Shown here: one piece after another, positions 1 to 12,200 of the stretch | Numbering within the stretch: position 1 is the stretch's first letter | Layout: each line of letters starts with the position of its first letter | Assembly (NCBI RefSeq): GCF_963678635.1 | Contig: NC_087064.1 | Span: 15,119,802 to 15,183,801, forward strand | Direction: 5' to 3' | Source: Symsagittifera roscoffensis | Lineage: Eukaryota > Xenacoelomorpha > Acoela > Convolutidae | DNA: 64,000 bases | Translations under genes and position numbers: made by a program | The notes under the pieces: model-generated | What the model was told of the DNA's origin: nothing | What the model saw: only the letters and a program-made list of their open reading frames with translations | The model's database searches: none

Positions 1-70
1 ACAAAAAAGAAACAACGTCAGAAAAATCGGAACAAATTACAAAAAAACTTTAATTTGGATTTTTCTATAG

Positions 71-259
71 GTTCTAGTGTGGCGTTACGCTATCTACATC
101 TCCTCGCATCCGGATTACAACCGGATGATGCTGGCACTGTACGTTCCGGATCCGCCCAGCCACCTGGAGTGGGAGATCGAAGTGAATCCAGGCAGAAATA
201 TTTTTCTGCAGCCTTTATCGCAGAAATCAGATGTCACCCATGGTACATATAACACAATG
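71..259 (+). CDS. Exon a of the F5/8C gene (first exon seen)
   Basis: The acceptor is tttttctatag and the donor ATG|GTATGT, with phase 0 at both ends (63 codons). The exon begins VLVWRYAIYISSHP and contains LEWEIEVNPGRNIF, a beta-strand-like pattern resembling the later modules. There is no start codon, so earlier exons lie left of the window. Confidence 0.7.
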
Positions 260-3200
260 GTATGTCTTCTCTGCTCATTTTAAGACATTTGGATGCTCTC
301 TCCTCGCGCTAAAAAAACTTAAGCACATGCACAAACACGATGGCGATAAAATTTTTTCATAGGTTTCAAACTTATTTATGGCTCTTCGAATTTTAATTTC
401 TTGAAAAAATAACCATTTTTAATGTTGTCTTTACAAAATTGATAAAAATTAACCTTAATTTTGCAATCTTGTTATTAAACTATTTGAAAAAACGAAACTC
501 TTCAGGCTTAGCTTTGTGTTTACAGGATCTGAAGTATCTGTGGGCTGCTTCAAATCTGGGTTTGTTTTTATTTGAAAATTATGGCAATGGCAATCGACTT
601 GCCTGTATTTTTATCACTGTTTTCTATGTTCGCTGTTCTGTTGTTGCAGTCGAATCTTATGCACTAAACGACCCAAATCTTTATTTCTATTTCTTGAGCT
701 AAAATGTATGCGGTCGAACCTGATTGGCTAATTTTAGCTCAGCAACGCGGTCAGGCATTTCCATCGACACTTCCAGATAAAATAACGGGTCTAGGACAAC
801 AAGCCGACGGGACTTCAAGCCGAAGGGACTTCAAGCCGAAATTAAAACTTTACAAGCACCACAAAACGCTATTTTGTCATCTGCAAAACGTTGCTTTTCT
901 AAAATTTTGGCAAGTTTAGTCCATAATAAGCGTTATTCATGACAATGCACCACTTGTGATTCGCATCCGTCAATAACATCAGCCGGTTTTTGAAATGCAT
1001 AAATTATAAACATGAAAAATGCCTTCAACCATGTTTTACTTTTCAACTTTCCGGAACATCATTTGGAAGCTTAAATTATATGCAAACGCCAATAACTAAT
1101 GAAGAAAGATCGTGAAATTCAGAAATTCTTCAAAAAAGTTTTCAAATTGTTCATATTTCACGACTTTATAAGGAATTCTTCGGCTTGAAGTCCCTAATTT
1201 TACAATTCGGCTTGAAGTCCCGTCGGCTTGATGTCCGGCACCCAAAATAACTAGCCGAAATTACCAAACCTGGAGCTTTGTCAACTAATCCAATGCATTC
1301 TAATCAAGTCGCTTGGGAAAGTTCGTCTAGCCGAAAAAATTTCAGTTGAATATTTTGACCCAGACAAAAAAGGTTAGCCGTACAATTCCCCTCCCCCCTA
1401 AATGATTTTTGAATCTCTCCCCTAAATCGATTTAGGGGAAGAAAATATGGATTTTTCATAAGCTAATTTTAAGTTTAGCTTACCGATTTGACCAAAAGTT
1501 GCTATCATAGAAGATTTCTGATAGGAATCTTACAACTTCTTAGAAAATAAGGTTCTAAGAATGTTACAAGATAGGGACTTTTTCTTATAAGAAAGTTGTA
1601 AGATTGCAGAATTTTCGCACATTGTCGGTTTTCTCGTGGGCATCCACCAGCCGCTCTGAACAACCCCGAAAACGAATCTTATCAGCTATCCGAAACAAAA
1701 TTTGGATTCCAGACAAAGCAAAATTTTGCCCGATGAATGGAATTTTTTCCTGATGGTGCCTATGCCAAAACTTTACCTAATGAAGATGAAAGCAAAAACA
1801 TATCTGTCGAGGAAGAATCAAATTTAACCTGTTGGCGATGAAGCCAAAAATCAATCTGTTGACGATGAAGCATCATAAATTTCTTTAAAATTGAACATTT
1901 CTTAAACGAATCAACAACTCTACATAGAGCAAAGTTTTGCAACGCTTGATTTTTTCAAAAATAACCATATTAGTATAGTATTACTAAATATTACATGTTA
2001 CTAAATACTGATTTTGGGCCGTTTAGTGCATAAAACCTTAAAAGTCATCTATTAATAATAAATCAGGGTTGTGTGTGCAAACATATGTGTGGGTGTGTGC
2101 ACGAGTAGGTGTTTCATACTCAACGCATAAGCTTTGCGAATGAGAAGAAATTGTTTGATTTTTTTTTATCAGTAAAACAAAACGGGTCGGTTCGCAAGAA
2201 AAGCAATCTGTCTATTTAAAAAGTCTGAACTTAGGAAATTTTGCGATGAATAAGCGTAAGCTTTTGAGCAATTAATATTTAATGCTTCCAACGCGATAAA
2301 AAAATCAGCTTTCAATTTTACCAGATTTAAACTGGCAACAAGCAAGAATTTTAGCTCTCAAAAAATTCATTTTGAGGTCTGAGTAGCTCAGTTTTTTGAA
2401 GATTAAATATCATTACTTACGTACATATTTTTCCGAATTTCGAAGAAAACGGAATATTTATGCTTGATGTGGTTTTTTTAATCACTCAGTCTTTGGGCAA
2501 TCAAAACAATAATTTTTTACAAAAAATTGCTATGCCCCATTGAAGATATTGACTTCTTAACTGAGCTTTAAAAACATATTTCTTCATGATTGTTTTGAGG
2601 AAAGTTTTGGGAGTTTGAAAATTGCCATTTTGGTCATGCTTTGGAATCATTTATGCGAGCTTTGTAGTATCTATCTATAGTTATGAAAGCGTAACGCGAC
2701 ATAGTTATGCCTGGCAAATTTTCCCGCAAAAAAATCAGGATCTCTTTCAGTGTATCCCCCATCGGGTACCTAGTAACGCATATAACGCAGAAATGATTGA
2801 GAATTTTATATCTAGTAAAAAATATAACCCTTTTGCAAACAGAGTAAATAGTTAGAGAGATCCGAAAATCATTCTAATATGAATGGAGGCTAGCTAATTG
2901 GTCATATTAATTAAGTATGACTCAAATTCTCAGACTTCATCTTTGATATTGTCCAAAATTTATAGTTTTTTTGTGATTTTTTTTCCTAAAAACTACTTGT
3001 TATGGATTAGGGAGCAGTCGGAACATTCAGAACTTTCCCTGACGTACGAGCAGTCTTGTTATTTTAGAAAAGAAGTTTATGTTGATCCAAAAAGGACCCG
3101 TTCCCGATCCGATTGGCAGTTTTGTGGCCTAGAATCAGTTGCCTAAGGCTCCTGGCCATCGCATATTGTCTTGACTATGCTTTTACTCTATTTCCATACC

Positions 3201-6200
3201 AACTTGGTTCTCATGCAACTGTAATTTTTCTTTATCCGGCGATTGGTATTTGCAATACACGCGTGTAGTTTAAGCGAGAAAATTATCGAGAAGCGAAGAC
3301 CGCAGCCACCTTGTTTAATCGCATTGCGACAACTCCCAACAAAAGCGACTCGCAAGAAAATACAACTCGATTTCAAAGACATCTGGCTATATACTCACCA
3401 CAGTTGTCGCACCAACGGGTTGCGAATTTGCCTACAGAGGATAGGACTTTGCTCAAAAAATAGAGCCGGTTATCGACGATGACCTTAGAGCAAAACTCTT
3501 ACGATTTTAATTAATTTTCTGTTGATGTTTTTGTTCAATTATTGCTAAAAGTTTTTTGTTGTCGCGGTACGTTTTTACCCGGTTTTTTGTTCCGACCTTC
3601 GAAGAAAATGACGAACTATTTAGCTCGGGCTGTTTTTTTTCTTCAGATCAGTTTCAACTTTTTAACTATAGTCTTTTTGACGGGATTTTTTATATTATAT
3701 GAAAGCTATTGTTGTCTTGAGCTCAAACTTAAAAAGATATTTCACCTGTGATCATTTTTGGCAGAGTTGCTTTTTTTGGTTAATGATTGCCAATTTGGCT
3801 AGCTTAAAATAAGTAACTCGCAATGTATATCCTCGTTTACACTCGTTTTAGAAATTAAACTAAGGCTTGCTACTTAGTCTATGTAAACTTTTGCAGGTTG
3901 CAAATTATATCAGTTTATACTTTAGATTGCGGGTAAAAAGAAAAGTTTAAAAAACCCACAAAAGTCAAAAAATTTGTTTAATTTTTTTTCAAACCTAACA
4001 CCACTGCATAGGCGTTAAAGTGCAGTCAAAACATTCAGGGCATCGCCCTGATACGAGCAGTCTTGTTACTGTTTTTACCAGTATTTTAACTCAAGAGAGT
4101 GATTCGAGCATTAACGTCTTGTGTAGAATCGTGGCGTGAGCAAAATAATGAACAATAACTGCGCGAGGCGCTTTACTTAAATTATATCAGTTTTTGTTGC
4201 CAATAATCAATTTTTGTGCGATTATAATCAGGGAGCGGATAATAGTTGCTTTCAAAAAGGCAAAAAAGTTAGTAAGAAGTTGCTCAAAATTGACTGGAAA
4301 AGTTGCTCAAAAAGTTGGTAAAAACTTGCAGAAAAACGTTAAATTTACAACGTTTTGTTACAGTAGCAGAACATAAGTTGGCGTACAGTTTTCTCCGTCA
4401 TTGCTTCTCTGATATCTGTGTGAACATGTGTGTATGCGCTGAAGTTGCGCTCGACCTCAACCGCCACAATTGGTGCATGAGTGGTACCCACCCTCTGATC
4501 GACAGTCCATGACTTGATTATACTTCCATCAGGAATAACAGTTCCATTTTCAAGAGAGTCGCTCAAAAGTATCAACTCGTTGAATCCTGTATTCTTCTCA
4601 ATACTTGATTGAAATTTCTCCTTTCCCAGACCGTGTGTCACAATTTAACGCAAACATCCGTTCCTGATAGAGATGGCGTACTCTTGTGCGTGGCTATCGC
4701 CCTTGTTTTTTAAAATGAACTTCAATCAATAAAACTCAACTGGTGCCTTTAGAAAAATTGATTCAGCGTGAAGATCGCAGTTTAGTTTCTTCACTGCTCA
4801 TGAATCTACAGTGCTGATTTAAATTATCCGGATAAAACGAACAAAACTCGAATTTTCAAACACGTTTTTTNNNNNNNNNNNNNNNNNNNNNNNNNNNNNN
4901 NNNNNNNNNNNNNNNNNNNNNNNNNNNNNNNNNNNNNNNNNNNNNNNNNNNNNNNNNNNNNNNNNNNNNNNNNNNNNNNNNNNNNNNNNNNNNNNNNNNN
5001 NNNNNNNNNNNNNNNNNNNNNNNNNNNNNNNNNNNNNNNNNNNNNNNNNNNNNNNNNNNNNNNNNNNNNNATGTGAATGGAGTCCCTGTCTGCAGCGAGA
5101 TCCGTGGACAGTTCGGGATTCTCGGTAACATCAAAATCAACGACCAGTCCAACCAAGTGGTAGACGAGAATAAAGCAAGTCTACTTTCAAATACTCTTCA
5201 AGTTTTTTTGATGTAGATGGTGATCATTATGATCCATCATGTTTTATACGACTTATATAGAAAAAGTTAACTTTAAGGATTGTTTTAAAAGTTACACTTC
5301 TCATATAATTATTCAAAAAACCCCTCAAATTCGATTAATTAATTGACCGAACAAACCGCGTTTCAGCTGGAGTTTTCGGCTGTGATTGGAGTGGATGAGT
5401 TTTGTCCAGTTGGAACCCAGGTGAAGTTGCACGTGACTGCCTACCACATTGACGCCACGACAGCCAGCACCATCGAAGTATCCCAGACAACTCAGGACAT
5501 ATTCGTCATTGTAAGAGTCGCGGACTTTCACTGCTGCAATATGGTCCAAAAATACCAATTTTTCAAATAGTTTGAATTTGAATTCATTTCTCCAGAATCA
5601 TTACAATTCTGAATTTAAGTATTTCAGAATTCTGTCTTTAAGTTTCTGTTTTAACTGAAAATCCTGAATTATTGGCAATTTCAGACAATCAGGATTGATC
5701 ATTGATGTCCAATTTTCAAAATAATAAATGAAAACTATCAGAAAAGCTCCAGACAAGCTTCCTCAGTGAATACCATCATGACCAAGAACACTGCAAAATG
5801 ATGTGACTGTGAAATCATCATGAGACGACAATTCGTAACAAGCGACGATTCGTTACAATCGATGATTCGTAACTTTTTGAAGGGGACAATTCGTACCAAA
5901 CGACGATTCGTATCACTTAATTGCTAATATGGGGATTAAAAATTGCGTTTTAATTGTTAATTGAAAATGATGTGGTGGAATGAATTTTTGTTTATCACCT
6001 AATAATTATATCAAAAAACTCAGGTGGGGACTCAAACTTAACGTTTAGTTAAATCTTGGTATATCAACGTTTTCAATTGGTTTCAATTTAGTTATCATAA
6101 CGACAGTAATTTGAAACTATTACCACTTCAATCATGGACTTTCCTACCTGGATTGTGACTATTCTTCTTGATCATCTATCAATCCCTCTGGATCAAGTTG

Positions 6201-9200
6201 ATGGATCTATCAACTTGATTCATACAAACTCTTCCAGCAATCTCCCTCTAGAATACACCATCTGCCAACGCGGCAAGCGGCAATTTCTTCTAGAGGGAAA
6301 ATTATTGACAATGAAATGTTACTGACTAGACCACATGGTGATGCTGTAAACGTCCCTGTAAACTGCCCGTTATAACCTTCGATGGCTCATTTATTAGTGA
6401 AAAGAATCAATGTGGCCACAAAAACATTCCACAGGAGCCGAAAATCAATTTTTGATGTTTGCACATGCATGTAACAGAATGACAAAAAATTAAATAATAG
6501 GTTCACTTTTGGACTAAAGAAAGCTTAAACAAGCATGCATAGAGACCGTGCATTGCTGTGGAAACTAAAGGTTTTTTCAGCCAAACTAAAAATACGATTG
6601 AGCAAACTTTATTTTTCTGAGCATGCCCGTAGTTATCTGGGTGGGGATTCGAAATTTAACCCAAATGCTAGAATTTGCTTTTTTAACAGTCAAACGTGCT
6701 CAAAGAGAAAGCGAAAGTCATTTTGAAACCCACAAGAGCTATTTATCTAGAGTGTACTGGGAATGCCTCAAAGGAGATGGTGGCAGGTTTACGAAAATAT
6801 AAATCAAAAGCCCAAACGACTCTGGGCCTGATGATGTTTTCGCTTGTTGTTTTTCTCTACGAAAGAAACAGCGTCGATCAATGCATTTCATTCAGCCTTA
6901 CCACGTTCCATTATCAAGGGCTGCTTTTTCCAATTTTGCCCAAGCGAATTGGAGAAACATTCAGTAGCTCGGCGAGGCTTCCCTTGGCTTCCCGAAACAC
7001 TGCGACTTCTATTGAAATCATTCATTGAGCTGGCGTTTATCCCCCAATGTGACCTGAAGCTGGTATTCAAATGCCTGAACGATCCATTGGGCGAAAGTTC
7101 TCAAATCATTCCATATGTGAAGTTCTTTGATAAGGTATGGATTGGTGCAATCTTTTGCACAAAACGGCAATCAGCTTCCTTCCCCCCAGATCTCTGAAAT
7201 CAGTTTAAATGCACAAGAGATCAAAAGCAAAAGACAAATACATCGGTGGAAGGTTGGCATCAGACTTTCTAGATGGGAATGGGCTGTACACACCCAGCTA
7301 TCCACAGATTCCTTGAACTTAATCGGCATGAACAAAACTTAGTTGAGAAGAAGCTAGTGAGGATAAGGTCCGAAGAGAAGACATCAAAGACAGCGAAATA
7401 CAAAAAAGTGCAGTTAAGGTTGTCTAAAGTATTAAAAAATCTATCAGAACAACCCAAATAGTAATATACTACAGGGACTGGACTAGATTTTAAATTTGAT
7501 TTCTGATTTCTTTAACTCCTTGTGTAATAATTAAGCTTTCAATTGTTTCTTTTATTTGCTGAACATCAAACAAAACATTGATACGAAATGTCGCTCGATA
7601 CGAATAGTCGCTTTTTGGAAAATTAAAATTTGTCGCCTGTTAGGAATCGCCGCTTGTCACGGATTTTCACCCAGCCACAAATCACCTTGACAAACTTAAT
7701 AAGTAACTTGGAAACCATGTAGAAAAATGAACAATAAATAATCAGGGATCGCGTTATTGACCTTATACACGTCTTCTGAATATTGTGAAGCTAAATATGG
7801 ACTGTGGTAAAATATTTTTAGACTTTTTTGAGACCATGTTCAGATAGTTCACACTTTGCTTGGTATTTTGAACCGCCCACGTGGGACTCAAAATTGTATG
7901 AAATGGTACTCTTTGAAAATCTGCTGATAAAACCACCTTCCCGGTTTGGGCAGGCATAACTGACAACAAAGATACTTCAAACCAAAATTATGATTATTTA
8001 ACATTTGGGGGAAGCATAGCTAAAAACAGGCTCGCTTTTTCAGTAACTTTAAGCAAAATTATTTCAGGCTAGATCTTTACCTTCTCCTGGTAAAAACATC
8101 TTCACACGGATGTATCATTTCGAAGAGGGGGAATTACTGATGACTCGAGCCAATGTCACTTCCTTAAAGCCAAAGCGCTTCATCCTCGAAGGTAATCTAA
8201 AGTGATTCGAGTTTTACTCCAAATTACCTCAAACAATTTTGGAACTGAAAACCTGGCTTTGAAGTTTTGAATCTGTGCCTTATTTTTCAAAAGATTATCT
8301 GAAGGAGTATATTTGATTCATCAGACTATTGGGTATACTAAGTAAGCTGTTTCGAAAGTCCAAGCATCGTTTTCAGCAAGTTTTGAATAGATAACTTTTT
8401 ATAAATGTTGAGTGGTTTTTATATTCTGTTTCAGTGTTTTGTTTGTTATGTTTCAATGAAGTTCTGAAAATATTTCAGGCTAAAACTTTGTAGGATGATA
8501 GGAAATCTGTGATACTTTATTTCATTGGATGAAATATGTCAAGCAACCATAGTTAACTTACAACGAAGTTAAGTTTCAACACTATCAGTTTTTTAAATGA
8601 TGGTTGCGTTATTGATGTGTACTTTCAGTGTGCCTTGATGACTACATGACTGACGAACTCCAAGTTGTCGTCGAGTCTCGGATGATGGCCGAACCCCCCG
8701 CCTCCCGCAGGAGAGATGTCAGCAACCCGGGAGAGGGAGGGGCCGCGTTTACTGTTGTCGGCATGCATTTGTGGGATACCGGGAGCGATATTTACGGGGC
8801 ATTTGATATGCATGAAACCATGGATGCGACTTTTAAAGCGTTCTTGAACAAGGAGGAGCCGGACATCCTGGGGTTCCAGGAAAACGGGGCCCAGCTGAAT
8901 CTCGGCATCTTATCGCATATACGTGAGTTATAAAGTAACTTCGCTTTTTTCGTGAGAAGTTGGGCTTAGTTTCCTATAGATCCCTAAAAGTTTATGCTAC
9001 TTAAGCTGGTTTGAAGCTTTAAAATGTTTCTTCAGCAGCAAGTCACTGTGATCAAGAATCAGTTTAAGTAAAATTGTAGCAAAATAAAAGTCAAAAATTT
9101 TCAATGTACAATTTTCATATTAAAAAGAAATTGACAATGATGCTTAGAACCCAATTAATTTCGCCACCTTCATCGTTATTTTGCTATATTTCCGCTAATA

Positions 9201-12200
9201 ATTTTTCGAACGTTTTAATACTTTTAGCCAATGGTCGAGATGCTATCCAATCAATCAACCAGGAATCCACTGGAACTATTTCGAACTCAGTTCTGATTGC
9301 AATCGACGTCGTATTGCAGGACGAGAAGTTCATAATTGAAGGGGATGACAAAGTGCCTCTGTCATTCAGTGTACACGCCAAAGAGCACCAGTTGGTTTCG
9401 GCACAGTCGGTCGAGTTTAACCCGGAGTTTGACCCAGATCGGAAGCCGATTGTCTGGATGAATTTGACGAGTTACTTTTTAGTGCCACGAGAGGCGTTGC
9501 CAGGGTTGGTACTAATTAGCAGTTGAACAAAATAAATCAGTTGTGGTTGTTTTCACATTTCAAGACGCTTGGAGCTAAATTTTAATCAGGTTGAACAGCT
9601 GAACTAATAAGTTCTAGTAAAAAAAGATTAATAAAAAACAGACGACATGGAAATTATGATTGATGTTGTTAAATGGAAAATTTTTGTATTTCAGAGACCG
9701 AGGAGTTTATATGGTCGAGATTTTCCACGATTGTAATTCGACAGCCGAGGCACGAGACTTGAAAGTGACTGCACACCTACCCGATTATGCTCACTTCGTC
9801 TCGGCTGATTGGAACAACAACTTCGGCCGTTCGGCTTCAGATGTCGACAGCGAGTCGAATTCAGTCGGGTTTACGTTCCACAGCATGCACAAATCCGAGA
9901 TCATTCGGTTTAATGTCACTTTCGAGTTTGCGGAAACTCATCCGTACTTCACGACTGCTCGGATTTATTTCACGGCCCTTCCGATCGAGCATTCGTATAA
10001 GATGTTTCCGAGAGATACCGACACTCGGGATCCGGATACAGTTTACTCTCCCAAAATAAGCACCGAGTTGATCCAGCTGCAAGTACAACGTAAGACTCTT
10101 CAAAAAATTTTGTATGACTCTTTTTGCAGAATATGAAGGAAAGTCTCGAACTCGCTACTTTTTTTCACAGTTTTTTTAAATTATGTTTGTATATAACAAA
10201 AAAAATTACTTTGAGTTGTACTGTGTTACTATTTTTAAAAGACAGGGTAAAAATAGTAACGCAGTACAACTCAACGTAAATTTTTTTAATAAGAAATGGG
10301 ACTCGACGAGGACAAAAATTGGACAGAAAACATCTACTAGTCTTAAATTTACCCCCATGAAAACAATACTTCTACTTTTGAAATTAATAATCCTCATATG
10401 AAAACAAAAGTTTTTATCTCTCATGTTCAGAGTCCTCGTGTGACAGTTTGATTGACGTGCACGACTTGAACGCCAATAATCCATGCCAATTCTCCGCCTC
10501 CACATACCTGGACCCCCTAGTGTACCCGGCCACAGAGAGTTTCCTGCTGAGCGACAGTGGCTACAAGTCCAGCAACTGGGGAGGACAGTACTCCACTGCG
10601 CAGAAGTTCAAGGTCATAAATGCTGCCATCATCATAGCTCCTTATAAAATGATCACGCCTCCCATAATGCAAATATCAAACTGCGTGTGACGAAGCTATA
10701 TAATTTTTTGTTACTAGAATGGGGTGCTATAATGGAAAAAGTCACAGTTACTTACTTGTCTACAGGCTTTTTCCAATTCTTTATTACCTTTTCTTTTAAA
10801 AACGATTTATTTCTGCAAGGTTTTTTGGTCGCCATGGCCCTGAATTTGTGGACTAAGAGTTTCTCTATTTGCTCATAGTGGCCAAAATTGCGACTGTACA
10901 TGAGAACTCAAAATGTATTGTCACTCTCCCTTAGTTGACCTGTCTTGAAGTTTACCTGAATCCCAAACCCCCCCCCCCCTCTCTCTTTGATAAGAGCTTC
11001 CTCCCCTCCCCTTAGGTGGCTCTGGTGGATGACTTCTACGTGGCGAGGATCTATGTCAACCTGGACACTACCGTGAAAAAGTTCAAGCTGCTCTACAGCA
11101 CCGACATTGAGGGTCAGTACTGGAGGGAATATCAAGAACTTCAGGAGTGGAGAGAGGTATGTGAAGTTAGCCGAAAACAAGTGCACTCAATCTTTTTGAA
11201 ACAAAATAAAACAGAAAACCTCATTTTTTGTAACAAGAAATTGGCTTTAGCAAGCTTCAAAACTAAACAAAACTGCTCGTATCAGGGAAAAACCCTGAAT
11301 GGTCCGACCAGGTAGGCCAATTTGATTTTCTGAGCTCTCCCAAATCAGGATAAAGACCCTAATTTCACCATTTTTTCGGCGCAGGCTAATTTTTGAAAAA
11401 ACAGGCAAAAAAAGCGGTTTTTGGCATTTTTTGGAAAATTTTGACAATAAAATTGCGTTTTTTTGGCACGCGCTCACCCCTCAAAATTTATATAATTTGG
11501 CGCAAAAGGCGCCTTTAGAAAAGTTTTAGGGTCAGCTGGCCAAAAATTGGTATCTCAAAATAGTACAAAGGGGGTACAAAATAGTACAAAGGGACCTTTG
11601 GGTCGGCAGGGGTCGAATCCCTGAGGGGGGGAGATGGGGTTGGGGAGTGTCTCCGCCTCTCCCCTTAAATCCGCTGGTGGTTGCGACTTCCTTTTCAGGT
11701 CAATGAAAAAGCTTCTTGTTTCAATTTATTCAAAAATGTTTAGAAAAATAAGTTTAGCAAGAAAAATTTTATTTATCATTTTTGTTTGTTAATTTTATCC
11801 GCCATACAGTTCAGATTTAAATTATAAGGATAAAACAAACAACATTGGAAAACTTTAAGCGCGTTGTTCTCAAATTGAGTTAAGATTAAACAAAAAGTGA
11901 ACAGAACAAAAGTTGCTTGAATACCAGCAGAATTATCATGATGCAATTTATTTTTAGAAAATTCGGAACTTAGGTTTTACTTAGTTAATCAAAAATAACG
12001 CTAAGAGTACAGAGCTAATTAATGAGAAATTATATCAAAAGAAGCCCCTCAAACAGCCCAACAAAGTTTCAGAAGAAAAAAATCTCCAAATTTTTGCGCA
12101 AAACGTGTAAAATTTGTTGTTTTTTCTTAAAGATTTTGAGTTTTCTATAATAAAAGTAATATTTTTTTGGGCTATCAAGCACAAATATGTTATCTTTCTA

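Larger units (their letters stand above)
260..4870 (+). other. Long intron (or intron with unseen exons) holding transposon debris
   Basis: No convincing coding exon was found in this stretch. It holds a MITE (787-1243), a small hairpin (1526-1605), copies of dispersed repeats (about 2430-2650 and 3575-4072), two copies of a short hairpin repeat and the left arm of a foldback element that runs into the N gap. Because the next exon is truncated by the gap, the true intron boundary is unknown. Confidence 0.6.
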
